From: Rhodococcus sp. SGAir0479
GTDB taxonomy: Bacteria > Actinomycetota > Actinomycetes > Mycobacteriales > Mycobacteriaceae
Length of the DNA: 64,000 nucleotides
Assembly: GCF_005484805.1 (NCBI RefSeq)
Contig: NZ_CP039432.1
Span: 682,001 to 746,000, forward strand
Direction: 5' to 3'
Made by a program: the position numbers and the translations under genes. The stretch's first letter is position 1. Every line of letters starts with the position of its first letter. The notes below the pieces were generated by a model. It saw only the letters and a program-made list of their open reading frames with translations, was not told the origin of the DNA and did not search any database. Shown here piece by piece: positions 25,895 to 34,849 of this stretch.

Positions 25895-27244
25895 TCACGC
25901 CCGGGCGACGACACCGGTGCCCGCAACGCGCTCGGCGAGCGCCAGGACGTCCCGGTCCCGTCCGGCCGGGCCCACCAGTGACAGCCCCACCGGCGCCCCG
26001 TCGGCCGTCCGTACCGGAACCGTGGCGGTGGGCAGGCCTGCGATGGACGCGACCGTCGTGAGAAGACCGGTCGTGCGCAGCAGCGCCGCGAGGCGGATGT
26101 CGGCGGGGTCGTCGGCCCGCGACGGCGCCGGCGACCCGGTGGTGGGCAGCAGGAGGACCCGCGAGCCCAGGAACCGGCGCACCTCCTCGCCGGCGGTGCG
26201 CACCTCGTCCACGCTGCGCAGGTACGTCGCCTCCGAGACCCTCGACGCGGCAAGGAAGTTCGCCCGCGCCTCGTCTCCGACGGTCCCGGTCGCCGTCGAC
26301 ACCCAGCCGCCGTGCTGCTGCCAGGCCTCGTAGCCCTGCACCGCCACCACCGCGTCGTACCAGTCCGGTAGCGCCGCGATGTCGAAGTCCTCGTCGGTCA
26401 GGGTCGGCAGCGCGGAGCGGCGCCACTGCGCGTGCGCGTCCCGGATCGCCGGTTGCACGCGGTGGTCCGCGACGGCGTTCAGTCCCGGGGACGTGACAGC
26501 GGCGTCGAAGTCGACGTTCCCGGTCCGCGGTAACAGCAGGTCGCCGACGGCCGCGACGGTCGCCGCGTCGGCAGCGAGCCATCCCAGCGTGTCGAATGTC
26601 CGCGACAGCGGCAGCATCCCCGCAGTCGACACCGCGCCGAGCGTGGGCCCGAACCCGTACAGCCCCTGGTACGCCGCCGGGATGCGCACGGATCCGGTGG
26701 TGTCCGGACCGATGCCTGCCTTCGCGATTCCTCGGGCCACCGCGGTCGCAGCTCCGGACGTCGATCCGCCCGGCACCCGTCCGGGCGCCGCGGGATTGGG
26801 TGGGGTGCCGTATGCCGCGTTCACGCCGGAGTGCCCGAATCCGAAGTCGGTGGTCTGCGCGATACCGGCCATGACGGCGCCGCCGGCGAGGAGCCGGTCG
26901 AGCGACTCGGCCGTGGCAGTCTCGGCCGCGGCCTGTCCGAGCCATGCCGGGTTTCCGGCTCCGATGCGCTGCCCCTCGACCGCCAGCAGGTCGGTGACGG
27001 CGACGGTCAGGTCGGGCGCCGGTCCGGCGGGCGCGGGCAGTGGGTTGCCGCGTACGCGCCACGTAGCGGCGTCGTCGGCGACGGCGTTCCCACCGGGGAG
27101 CGGGGGCACGCCCGGATCACGCGGGCCGTCACCGCATCCCGCGGCCAACGCCGCCGCGGCGGCCGTCATCCCGAGCGCACCGACGCGCAGGAACGTCCGC
27201 CGGTCGAGATGCGGGAAATCGGGTCCGGTCGGCACGTCGCTCAC
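25895..27244 (-). CDS. Tat-exported amidase-family lipoprotein lacking the catalytic Lys
   Basis: The 449-residue protein has a twin-arginine signal (RRTFLRVGALG) ending in a lipobox (LAAGC, Cys37), so it should be a folded, lipid-anchored exported protein. It belongs to the amidase-signature family: cis-Ser161 in PGGSTSG and nucleophile Ser185 in DTTGSVRIPAAYQGLYGF are present. The triad Lys, expected in VAVKD, is Thr84 (VAVTD). Without Lys the known Ser-cisSer-Lys mechanism cannot run normally. It starts at a GTG. It could be a binding protein or use another base; the typical members hydrolyse amides. Confidence 0.88.
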   Translation of the reverse strand: MSDVPTGPDFPHLDRRTFLRVGALGMTAAAAALAAGCGDGPRDPGVPPLPGGNAVADDAATWRVRGNPLPAPAGPAPDLTVAVTDLLAVEGQRIGAGNPAWLGQAAAETATAESLDRLLAGGAVMAGIAQTTDFGFGHSGVNAAYGTPPNPAAPGRVPGGSTSGAATAVARGIAKAGIGPDTTGSVRIPAAYQGLYGFGPTLGAVSTAGMLPLSRTFDTLGWLAADAATVAAVGDLLLPRTGNVDFDAAVTSPGLNAVADHRVQPAIRDAHAQWRRSALPTLTDEDFDIAALPDWYDAVVAVQGYEAWQQHGGWVSTATGTVGDEARANFLAASRVSEATYLRSVDEVRTAGEEVRRFLGSRVLLLPTTGSPAPSRADDPADIRLAALLRTTGLLTTVASIAGLPTATVPVRTADGAPVGLSLVGPAGRDRDVLALAERVAGTGVVARA

Positions 27245-27304
27245 AGTAGCGACGCGCCGACCGGTATTCGGGCGGATTGGCGTCCGGGCCGACCCGAGTC
27301 GTCG

Positions 27305-28615
27305 TCAGGCGAGAACCGTCCGGAGGTAGTCGTTGTCGAAAGTCCGTGCCGGGTCGTACTTGTCGCGGACGGCGCAGAAGTCGTCGAACCGTGCGTACGT
27401 GGGCCGCAGATCGGCCGCGGCGCGGCCGTGCATCTTGCCCCAGTGCGGGCGTCCGTCGACGGCGCGGGCGATGGCCTCGACCGCGGCGAAGTACTCGCGG
27501 TGGTCCCGGCGGTGGTACTGGTGTACCGCGACGTACGCGCTGTCGCGGCCGTTCGCGGTGGACAGCCACACGTCGTCGGCGGGCGCGAACCGCACCTCGA
27601 CGGGGAAGGCGATTCGGCAGCCCGAACGGTCGAGCCACGACCCGATGTCGCGCAGGACGTCCTTCACGGCCGCCTGCGGCACCGCGTACTCCATCTCGCG
27701 GAAGCGGACGCGTCGCGGTGACGCGAACACCCGGTAGCTGCGGTCGGTGAACTCGCGGGCAGACAGCGCTCGCGCCGACAGCTGGTTGATCTGGGGAATG
27801 GCACCCGGGAACGTGGTCGTCAGCCGGTTGATCCCCTCGAAGAGGGTGTTCGACATCAGCTCGTCGTCCACGAATCCGCGCGCGCGGCCCAGGGGGCGCA
27901 GCGGGGTGTCGCCGGGAAGTCGGGTGTTGCGCTTGGTGAGTACGCGGTTGGTGTGCGGGAACCAGTAGAACTCGAAGTGGTCGACGTTCGCGAGGTCGTG
28001 TTCGAGGCCGTCGAGGGTCTCGTCGAGCCGGGCCGGGCCCTCGACGGCGCGCATCGCGTACGCGGGCTGGACGGCCAGGTCGAGCTTGGAGATGATGCCG
28101 AGCGCGCCGAGGCCGATCCGCGCGGCCTGGTAGAGGTCGGGATTCTCGGTCTCGGAGCAGTCGACGACCGAGCCGTCGGCGAGCACGATCTGCAGTCCAC
28201 GGATGAGCGTCGCCAGTCCGCCGAAGCGGGCGCCGGTTCCGTGGGTTCCGGTCGACAGCGCCCCCGCGATGGACTGCACGTCGATGTCGCCCAGGTTGAT
28301 CATCGCGAGGCCGCGGCTCCAGAGCTGCTCGTTCAGGCTGCGCAGCCGGGTGCCCGCCAGCACCGTCGCGACCGGGCCCTCCGGCGTGGTGCGGACCGAC
28401 TCGATCCCGGCGATGTTGTCCAGACTCACCAGCACACCGTCGGTGACGGCGGCCCCCGTGAAGGAGTGCCCCGCTCCCACGGCCTTGACGTGCAACCCCA
28501 GTTCGGTCGCGCGGGCGACCAGCGCGCTCAACTCGGCCACCGTCCGCGGAGTGTCGAATCGGTGCGGTGTCGACGAGTGGGTCCCCGCCCAGTTACGCCA
28601 CGTGTCCTGTGCCAT
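27305..28615 (-). CDS. FAD-linked sugar-lactone oxidase (D-arabinono/L-gulono-1,4-lactone oxidase family)
   Basis: The 436-residue enzyme starts with WRNWAGTHSSTPHRF and carries the PCMH FAD domain. VGAGHSFTGAAVTDG contains the His that often binds FAD covalently, followed by GDIDVQSIAGALSTGTHGTG. The ALO C-terminal domain ends with PHWGKMHGRAA and RDKYDPARTFDNDYL. The family oxidises aldono-1,4-lactones; M. tuberculosis Rv1771 is an L-gulono-1,4-lactone dehydrogenase. The gene is divergent from a TetR regulator, with that regulator's likely operator 16 bases upstream of its ATG. Confidence 0.92.
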   Translation of the reverse strand: MAQDTWRNWAGTHSSTPHRFDTPRTVAELSALVARATELGLHVKAVGAGHSFTGAAVTDGVLVSLDNIAGIESVRTTPEGPVATVLAGTRLRSLNEQLWSRGLAMINLGDIDVQSIAGALSTGTHGTGARFGGLATLIRGLQIVLADGSVVDCSETENPDLYQAARIGLGALGIISKLDLAVQPAYAMRAVEGPARLDETLDGLEHDLANVDHFEFYWFPHTNRVLTKRNTRLPGDTPLRPLGRARGFVDDELMSNTLFEGINRLTTTFPGAIPQINQLSARALSAREFTDRSYRVFASPRRVRFREMEYAVPQAAVKDVLRDIGSWLDRSGCRIAFPVEVRFAPADDVWLSTANGRDSAYVAVHQYHRRDHREYFAAVEAIARAVDGRPHWGKMHGRAAADLRPTYARFDDFCAVRDKYDPARTFDNDYLRTVLA

Positions 28616-28630
28616 TCCGGCAACTATTCA

Positions 28631-28648
28631 CCTGGACGCTCGTCCAGG
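28631..28648. promoter_or_regulatory. TetR-type operator CCTGGACG-ct-CGTCCAGG
   Basis: Two perfect 8-base arms with a 2-base spacer lie between the divergent oxidase and TetR genes, 16 and 45 bases from their start codons. Size, symmetry and position fit autoregulation plus control of the oxidase. Confidence 0.6.
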
Positions 28649-28692
28649 CAAATGAAACACGCAATCGTGGCCTCGGGTTCTACGATCGGGGG

Positions 28693-29358
28693 ATGTTGAA
28701 TCGGCTCCCGGCGGAAGAGCGCCGCGCCCAGCTCGTGGAAGCTGCGCTGACCATCGCTGAACGTGGCGGAATCGCTGCCGTGACGATCCGCGCGGTCGCG
28801 GAGGAGGCGGGCGTTTCGCTCGGCGTGGTGCACTACTGCTTCGAGAGCAAGGAGGCCTTGGTCGCGGCCATGGCCGAGAGCCTGGTGCTGCAGCTCAGTG
28901 AGGGCATGCGGGAGTCGTTCGCGTCGGTGTGGGGCGGTCAGGAACTGAGCGGGCTGCGCGATCTGCGGGAGGTCCTGCACACCGGACTGACCGGCATGTG
29001 GCCGCTCATCGAGGCCACCGCGGACCGGCAGCTGCTCACCTACGAGATCACGGCGTACGCGCTGCGTCATCGGGCGGCCGGTGCCCCGCTCGCCGGGAGC
29101 GTCGCCGACGACCAGTACCGGACCATGGACGCCGAGGCCACGGTGTTCCTCGAGGAAAGTGCGCGCCGGACGGGGTGCACGTGGACGGAGCCGGTGGAGG
29201 CCGTCGCGCGATTCGCGCTGGCCGTACTGGACGGCATCGTGCTGCGCTGGCTCGTCGACCGGGACAGCGACGCGATCCTCACCGAACTCGACGACCTCGT
29301 GCGGATCGTCGCGAGCAAGGCGGTCGAAGCGGACCTGGACAATCGTTCAGGAGAGTGA
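28693..29358 (+). CDS. TetR-family transcriptional regulator
   Basis: The 221-residue protein has an N-terminal TetR DNA-binding domain (RRAQLVEAALTIAERGGIAAVTIRAVAEEAGVSLGVVHYCFESKEALVAAM, about residues 9-60) and a ligand-binding C-terminal half, with a TetR_C-like EITAYALRH and FALAVLDGIVLRWL. The ATG follows a GGGGG run. The divergent lactone oxidase and the downstream PLP enzyme (46 bases away) are likely targets. The inducing ligand is unknown. Confidence 0.93.
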   Translation: MLNRLPAEERRAQLVEAALTIAERGGIAAVTIRAVAEEAGVSLGVVHYCFESKEALVAAMAESLVLQLSEGMRESFASVWGGQELSGLRDLREVLHTGLTGMWPLIEATADRQLLTYEITAYALRHRAAGAPLAGSVADDQYRTMDAEATVFLEESARRTGCTWTEPVEAVARFALAVLDGIVLRWLVDRDSDAILTELDDLVRIVASKAVEADLDNRSGE

Positions 29359-29403
29359 TCGACTGATCCGGACGCCGGCCTCGGACTGACGAACGGAACT
29401 GAT

Positions 29404-30582
29404 GTGACTGCCTCGATCGACCGACTCACCGCTGCCACGGTCCACCTCGACCCGCCGCTGGCGGCGCTGGATCTTCCGACGCTGCACGCCAATGCAGCCG
29501 ACCTCGTCCGACGCGCGGAGGGTACGCCGGTACGAGTGGCCAGCAAGTCGGTGCGCTGTCGGGCGGTACTCGAGATCGCGCTCGGCTCGGGACTCACGGC
29601 CGCCGGCGGATTCCGCGGAATCATGTCGTACTCGCTGCGGGAGGCGCTGTGGCTGGCCCGCGCCGGGGCCCGGGACGTCCTGATGGGGTATCCCACGGTG
29701 GACCGGGCGGCGCTGGCCGAACTCGGTTCCGATCCCACCGCCGTCGAGCGGATCACGCTGATGGTCGACGACGTTGCGCAGCTGGACGCGGCGCGGGCCG
29801 CGATCGGAACCGATCGTGTGCGACCGCGGATCTGCCTGGACGTCGACGCGTCGCTGCGGCTCGGGCCCGCCCACCTCGGGGTCCGGCGGTCGCCGCTGCG
29901 CGAGCCCGCCGCCGTGGCCCGGCTGGCGCGGCTCGCGACCGAGCGGGGCTTCGCGGTGGTCGGGGTGATGTTCTACGAGGCGCAGATCGCGGGACTGCCC
30001 GACACCAGCTTCGCGGTGCGGATGGTCAAGAAGGCTTCCGCCGCCGAATTGTCCACGCGGCGAACAGCGGTCGTGGACGCCGTGGCCGCGGAGGTGGGCC
30101 CGCTGCAGATCGTCAACAGCGGCGGCACCGGTTCGCTCGAGGTCAGCGCCGCCGATTCCGTCGTCACCGAGGTGACCGCGGGCTCGGGCCTGTACGTACC
30201 GACGCTGTTCGACCGCTACCGGGCGTTCACCCCGCGCCCGGCGATGTTCTTCGCGCTGCCGGCGGTGCGCAAACCGACGCCGCGGATCACCACGCTGTTC
30301 GGTGGCGGCTACATCGCCTCCGGACCCGCCGGCAAGACCCGGGTACCCGCACCGGTGTGGCCGCGCGGGCTGAAGCTGCTGCGCAACGAGGGCGCCGGCG
30401 AGGTGCAGACGCCGGTCACCGGCGGCAGTGCCGCGGAACTCGCGGTGGGGGACCGGGTCTGGTTCCGGCACGCGAAGGCCGGTGAGCTGTGCGAGCGGTT
30501 CACCGAGGTACATCTCGTGGACGGCGACGGGACCACCACCGCGGCGCCGACCTATCGCGGTGAAGGAAAGTGCTTCGCGTGA
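29404..30582 (+). CDS. Fold-type III PLP enzyme, amino acid deaminase/D-threonine aldolase-like
   Basis: The 392-residue protein has an alanine-racemase-type PLP barrel at the N-terminus, with the PLP Lys in RVASKSVRCRAVLE near residue 48, and a C-terminal beta domain ending in LCERFTEVHLVDGDG. The latter resembles the D-serine dehydratase-like domain of D-threonine aldolase and DSD1 enzymes. Activity on a hydroxy amino acid is likely. A GTG start is used. It follows the TetR gene closely and may be controlled by it. Its substrate and stereochemistry are not readable. Confidence 0.85.
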   Translation: MTASIDRLTAATVHLDPPLAALDLPTLHANAADLVRRAEGTPVRVASKSVRCRAVLEIALGSGLTAAGGFRGIMSYSLREALWLARAGARDVLMGYPTVDRAALAELGSDPTAVERITLMVDDVAQLDAARAAIGTDRVRPRICLDVDASLRLGPAHLGVRRSPLREPAAVARLARLATERGFAVVGVMFYEAQIAGLPDTSFAVRMVKKASAAELSTRRTAVVDAVAAEVGPLQIVNSGGTGSLEVSAADSVVTEVTAGSGLYVPTLFDRYRAFTPRPAMFFALPAVRKPTPRITTLFGGGYIASGPAGKTRVPAPVWPRGLKLLRNEGAGEVQTPVTGGSAAELAVGDRVWFRHAKAGELCERFTEVHLVDGDGTTTAAPTYRGEGKCFA

Positions 30583-30625
30583 GGCCGTCTCTCGTCGCCT
30601 CGGCGGCGATCAGCACAATGGAGGC

Positions 30626-31261
30626 ATGCCGTTCCTCGCCGGTGCCACCGGACAGATCCATTACCGCCGTTGGCCGCTCACCGGCGGGCGTGCGCCCCGG
30701 GCGGGCGTCGTGTTCCTGCACGGGATGGGGCAGCACACCGGTCACTACCATCGCTTCGCCGCCGGGCTGGCCGCGCACGGCATCGAACTGTGGGGGCTCG
30801 ACCAAGCCGGGCACGGGCTCTCGGAGGGCACACCGGGTGTGCCGGGCGCGCTCGCGGACCTGGCGGACGACGCGGCCCGCCTCACCGACGTCGCGGCCGC
30901 CGATCGGCCGGAGCTGCCGCTGGTGGTGATGGGGCACTCGCTGGGCGCGGCGGTGACGATCACGCTGTTGCGGCGCAGCCGACTGCCGTTCCGGGCGGCC
31001 GTCCTGTGCGGCACACCCAAATCGGTTGTGCACCATGCCGGGACCGCGGACTTCGCCCATCCGGGCTTCCCGGTGCTCGCGATCCACGGCGTCGACGACC
31101 GCCTGGCGCCGGTCGACGGCGTCCGTGCCTGGACCGCGGGGCTGCCCGGTGTCACCCTGCGGGAGTATCCCGACACCGGACACGATCTGCTGCACGAGAA
31201 GATCCACCGGACGGTCACGAACGACGTCGCGGAGTTCGCGCTCGGCGTTACGGTGACCTGA
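30626..31261 (+). CDS. Alpha/beta hydrolase, monoacylglycerol-lipase-like
   Basis: The 211-residue hydrolase has VVFLHGMGQHTGHYHRFA, the elbow GHSLGAAVTI, the Asp segment AIHGVDDRLAP and the His in YPDTGHDLLHE. The HGMGQHTGHY block and the GLDQAGHGLSEG pattern match monoacylglycerol lipases (YtpA/PldB-like) of mycobacteria, but the protein is short because the lid is small. GGAGGC precedes the ATG. Its stop overlaps the next ATG by one base (TGATG), implying coupled translation. Confidence 0.87.
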   Translation: MPFLAGATGQIHYRRWPLTGGRAPRAGVVFLHGMGQHTGHYHRFAAGLAAHGIELWGLDQAGHGLSEGTPGVPGALADLADDAARLTDVAAADRPELPLVVMGHSLGAAVTITLLRRSRLPFRAAVLCGTPKSVVHHAGTADFAHPGFPVLAIHGVDDRLAPVDGVRAWTAGLPGVTLREYPDTGHDLLHEKIHRTVTNDVAEFALGVTVT

Positions 31262-32016
31262 TGGACACCACACGGCTGCTCGCGACGCTGCGCGCCCAGG
31301 GGGAGATGATCGCGGCGACCCCCGTCGACGCGCTGTCCGAGCCGGTGCCCACCGTGCCAGGCTGGACGGTCGAGCACGTCGTCCGGCACACCGGCAAGGT
31401 GCACCAATGGGTGCTGGCCGCGCTCCGCGAGCCGGCCGACGCGCCCCTGTCGAGTGTGCGCCGCAGCGGGGACATGCCGCGCGGCGCGGACTGCCTCACC
31501 GCGTACCGAGCGGCGCTCGACGCCCTGCTGGAGGAGTTCGACCGGCGCGACGCCACCGACCCGGCACCGACGATGGTGGGCCCGGGCACCGTCGCGTGGT
31601 GGGCGCGGCGTCAGGCACACGAGGCCGCGGTGCACCGGATCGACGTCGCGGACGCCCTTCGCGCGGCGGGAGGTCCGGCCGGGGCGGCCCTGGACGCGGA
31701 GACGGCGGCCGACGGTGTCGACGAATGGGCGTCGGTGTTCCTGGGGCGGCTGGCGCGTGGGGGACGGCTGCCGGACAGTCTCGCCGGCACGACCGTGCAC
31801 CTGCACGGCACGGACACCTCCTCCGCGGAGTGGCACCTCGCGTTCGGTCCCGGCGCCGTCGAGGTGGTCCGTGAGCACCGCAAGGGAGATGTCGCGCTGC
31901 GGGGTCCGGCGCAGGAGTTGTTGTTGACGGTGTGGCGGCGGCGCCCACTGGCCGGCATCGACGCAGTGGGCGACGTCTCGGTGGCCCATGCGCTGCTGGA
32001 TTCGGTAGCGCTGTAA
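31261..32016 (+). CDS. Mycothiol-dependent maleylpyruvate isomerase-family protein
   Basis: The 251-residue protein has the MDMPI N-terminal DinB-like metal domain, with VPGWTVEHVVRHTGKVHQW and RRQAHEAAVHRIDVADAL supplying the His residues that bind a metal, and the MDMPI C-terminal domain (TVHLHGTDTSSAEWHLAF). Such proteins use or replace mycothiol in isomerase or S-transferase reactions. This is good evidence that the host makes mycothiol. Coupled to the upstream hydrolase by a TGATG overlap. Confidence 0.88.
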   Translation: MDTTRLLATLRAQGEMIAATPVDALSEPVPTVPGWTVEHVVRHTGKVHQWVLAALREPADAPLSSVRRSGDMPRGADCLTAYRAALDALLEEFDRRDATDPAPTMVGPGTVAWWARRQAHEAAVHRIDVADALRAAGGPAGAALDAETAADGVDEWASVFLGRLARGGRLPDSLAGTTVHLHGTDTSSAEWHLAFGPGAVEVVREHRKGDVALRGPAQELLLTVWRRRPLAGIDAVGDVSVAHALLDSVAL

Positions 32017-32022
32017 CGACAT

Positions 32023-32073
32023 CCAGTACTGTGACGGAACCAGTCCTGTGACGGAATCAGCCCTGCAACGCAA
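32023..32073. repeat. Three tandem 17-base repeats
   Basis: Units at 32023-32039, 32040-32056 and 32057-32073 follow the pattern CCAGTCCTGTGACGGAA. The first two differ at one base and the third at four. They lie directly after the MDMPI-family stop and before a terminator stem. Confidence 0.7.
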
Positions 32074-32075
32074 TC

Positions 32076-32104
32076 GGGGCCCGGAGCCGACGGCTCCGGG
32101 CCCC
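32076..32104. terminator. 13-bp stem bidirectional terminator
   Basis: A perfect 13-base stem (32076-32088 / 32092-32104) with loop GAC sits between the convergent MDMPI-family and FadD15-like genes. Confidence 0.75.
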
Positions 32105-32118
32105 GCGCGGGCGATGGG

Positions 32119-33906
32119 CTACGAGTAGATCCGCGCAATCGTGTCGGAGTGCTGCTCGTGGATGATGTTGCGCTTGAGCTTGAGGGTCGGCGTCAGCTCC
32201 CCGGTCTCGACGGTGAAGTCGACCTCGAGGATCCGGTACTTCTTGATCTGCTCGGCGTGGGAGACCTTCTTGTTGCCGTCGGAGACCGCCGCGTCGATCT
32301 CGGCGACGAGGTCCGGGTGCTTGACGAGGTCCGCGATGGGCGCATCGGCGGGCAGACCGTGCCGCTCCTTCCAGCCGGGCAGGGCCTCGGGATCGAGCGT
32401 GATGAGAGCGCCGATGAACGGCTTCGCGTCGCCGACGACGAGGCACTGGCTGATGAGCGGGTGGGCGCGCAGCGCGTCCTCGAGCACGGCCGGGGCGACG
32501 TTCTTGCCGCCGGCCGTCACGATGATCTCCTTCTTGCGGCCGGTGATCGAGACGTAGCCCTCGGTGTCGATCGAGCCGAGATCGCCGGTGTGGAACCAGC
32601 CGTCGCGGATCGCATCCGCGGTGGCCTGCTCGTTGTGCCAGTAGCCGTCGAAGACGACCGGCCCGCGCACCAGCAGTTCGCCGTCCTCGGCGATGCGGGC
32701 GGCGTGCCCGTTGATCGGCTTGCCGACCGTCCCCACCTTCTGGTCCCGCGTGGTGTTCACGGTGATCGCCGCGCTGGTCTCGGTCAGGCCGTAGCCCTCG
32801 TAGACCGGCACGCCGACGCCGCGGAAGAAGTGGCCCAGGCGGGCGCCCAGCGCGGCTCCACCGGAGACCGCACGGTCGCACTCGCCGCCGAGCGCGGAGC
32901 GCAGCTTGGAGTACACGAGCTTGTCGAACAGTGCGTGCCGCAGGCGCAGGCCCAGCCCGGCGCCGCCGGTGTCCTGGGCCTCGCTCCACGCGATGGCGGT
33001 GTCGGCGGCCTTGGCGAAGATCTTGCCCTTGCCCCCGTCCTCGGCCTTCTGCTTGGCCGAGTTGTAAACCTTCTCGAACACCCGGGGGACCGAGAGGATG
33101 AAGTTCGGCTTGAACACGGCGAACTGGTCGAGCAGCGTGGTCAGGTCGGACGTGTGCGCGACGGTGACCTTCGACTCGAACGCGCCGAACGAGATCGCCC
33201 GCGCGAACACATGCGCGAGCGGCAGGAACATGAGCGTGCGCTTGCCCTCCTGCATCGCATCGCCGAGCGCGATCTGCACGGCCGCCGACTCGGCGTAGAA
33301 GTTCGAGTGGGTCAGCTGGACGCCCTTGGGGCGCCCGGTGGTGCCCGACGTGTAGATGAGGGTCGCGGGCGAGGACGCGCGAACCTGGTGGCGGCGCTCG
33401 TGCAGCGCATCGTCGCTGATCCCGGCGCCGCGGGTGACGAGTTCGTCGATTGCACCGGCCTCGAGTTGGAGCACCTCGCGCAGGGCCGGCGCGGCCTCGG
33501 CGACGTCCTTGACCCGCTCACCGTGCGCGGGCGTCTCCACCACCAGTAACGACGTCGCGGAGTCTTCGAGGATCCACTGCGCCTGCTCGGAGGACGACGT
33601 CTCGTAGATGGCGACGGTGCAGCCGCCCGCGGTCCAGATCGCGTAGTCGAGAACCACCCACTCGTACCGCGTGGCGGACAGGATCGCGACGCGGTCACCC
33701 AGTTCGATCCCCGACGCCATCAGCCCCTTGGCGACTGCCTTGACCTCCTGGGCGAACTGGGCCGCGGTCACATCCACCCAGTTGCCGCCGACGGACTTCT
33801 TGAAGGGGATGAGCTTCGGGCATTCCGTCTCGTACCGGAAAACCGTGTCGGCCATCGACGCGTCTTCGGGGATGGTGAACGACTGTGGAACCGAATACTC
33901 ACGCAC
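32119..33906 (-). CDS. fadD15: Long-chain fatty-acid-CoA ligase, FadD15-like
   Basis: The 595-residue enzyme has the full set of adenylate-forming motifs: TLIYTSGTTGRPKGVQLTH, GYGLTETSAAITVN, WFHTGDLG, TGRKKEIIVTAGGKNVAP and the final TPTLKLKRNII, where the Lys of the last motif is kept. The REYSVPQSFTIPE start and length match mycobacterial FadD15. It activates fatty acids to acyl-CoA. The GTG at 33906 follows GGAGGGG at perfect spacing, so longer in-frame starts were not used. The upstream region holds a 7-base-arm dyad. Confidence 0.92.
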   Translation of the reverse strand: MREYSVPQSFTIPEDASMADTVFRYETECPKLIPFKKSVGGNWVDVTAAQFAQEVKAVAKGLMASGIELGDRVAILSATRYEWVVLDYAIWTAGGCTVAIYETSSSEQAQWILEDSATSLLVVETPAHGERVKDVAEAAPALREVLQLEAGAIDELVTRGAGISDDALHERRHQVRASSPATLIYTSGTTGRPKGVQLTHSNFYAESAAVQIALGDAMQEGKRTLMFLPLAHVFARAISFGAFESKVTVAHTSDLTTLLDQFAVFKPNFILSVPRVFEKVYNSAKQKAEDGGKGKIFAKAADTAIAWSEAQDTGGAGLGLRLRHALFDKLVYSKLRSALGGECDRAVSGGAALGARLGHFFRGVGVPVYEGYGLTETSAAITVNTTRDQKVGTVGKPINGHAARIAEDGELLVRGPVVFDGYWHNEQATADAIRDGWFHTGDLGSIDTEGYVSITGRKKEIIVTAGGKNVAPAVLEDALRAHPLISQCLVVGDAKPFIGALITLDPEALPGWKERHGLPADAPIADLVKHPDLVAEIDAAVSDGNKKVSHAEQIKKYRILEVDFTVETGELTPTLKLKRNIIHEQHSDTIARIYS

Positions 33907-33943
33907 TGTGACCCCTCCAAAAAGTGACATGTTGAATGTGCAT

Positions 33944-33961
33944 TGGATCACACTTGATCCA
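33944..33961. promoter_or_regulatory. Dyad TGGATCA-cact-TGATCCA upstream of fadD15
   Basis: Perfect 7-base arms with a 4-base spacer lie 38 bases before the fadD15 GTG, in an AT-richer patch (33920-34050) that probably carries its promoter. A repressor site is likely; its regulator is unknown. Confidence 0.4.
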
Positions 33962-34070
33962 GCTTTGCACTAAGTCAACTGCCCGTTTTGTGCGCATTTC
34001 CGGGCTGACCTGCGGAAATAACTGTAACCGTAAGTTCGGCTAATTTTCTGCAGGTAGGGGCGTCGGGGTG

Positions 34071-34781
34071 TCATGCGACGGGGACGAAATGGTCCTCGCG
34101 AGTGCAGTTCCACCGCCGCACGGCGTACTCGAGCGCGGCCGGCGCCACACCCAGTCGCGCGGCGGCGGCGGCCAGGATCTCGGGGGCCGAATCGTCGGTG
34201 GCCGGATCATCGTCCAGCGCGGAGCGCACGAACGTGTCCGCGGCAGCGGTGGACTGCTCCGCGCCGGGGGCACCCGCGAGCAGCAACAGGTGCTGCCACG
34301 TGGTGTCGTCGCCCGCGCCACAGGACTCGTCCCACGCGCTGCGAACGTCGTCGCGGCTCGACCGGTCGTTGGTTGCATCCACGAGGTCGCGGACCGAGTC
34401 GATCGCGAGGGCGTGCAGGCGTTCGGCGGTGCGCTGGATCGCGCGGGCCCGCAGTGGAGCGGCCGACTCGGAGTAGCGCCGCTTGTAATTACCGATCTTG
34501 CCGGCCCACTGGTCGGCGCTGCCCACCGCCTCGAACGTCCGCAGCAGCGCGCGGGCGCCGTCGGTCAGCGGGCCGGGTTCGCGGGATCGGCGGTACGCGC
34601 GGTAGCGGTCCACCACCGTTCCGGCGTCGGCGAGCCGCGTGCCGGCGGCCTGCACCGACTCGATGATGCAGAGCGCGAGACTCCTGCGGTACTCGTCGGG
34701 CGACACCCAACCGGCCGGGTCGCCGAGGCGCTCCCGACAGGCTGCGACGACGGTCTGTACGTGCTGTTCCGGGACGCTCAC
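34071..34781 (-). CDS. Conserved hypothetical protein
   Basis: A 236-residue, helix-rich soluble protein starting VSVPEQHVQTVVAACRERLGDPAGWVSPDEYRRSLALCIIESVQ. It also has a KIGNYKRRYSESAAPLRARAI block and ends with APAALEYAVRRWNCTREDHFVPV. The GTG follows GGGAGGA at ideal spacing. I do not recognise a characterised family; the middle part resembles helix-hairpin-helix-like or DNA-glycosylase-like hypotheticals only loosely, so no function is proposed. Confidence 0.72.
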   Translation of the reverse strand: MSVPEQHVQTVVAACRERLGDPAGWVSPDEYRRSLALCIIESVQAAGTRLADAGTVVDRYRAYRRSREPGPLTDGARALLRTFEAVGSADQWAGKIGNYKRRYSESAAPLRARAIQRTAERLHALAIDSVRDLVDATNDRSSRDDVRSAWDESCGAGDDTTWQHLLLLAGAPGAEQSTAAADTFVRSALDDDPATDDSAPEILAAAAARLGVAPAALEYAVRRWNCTREDHFVPVA

Positions 34782-34849
34782 GAATCCTCCCTGGCTGCGT
34801 CGGGCCTCCGATACGTCTATCGACGCGGACGCGCCGGATGTTGCACGCG

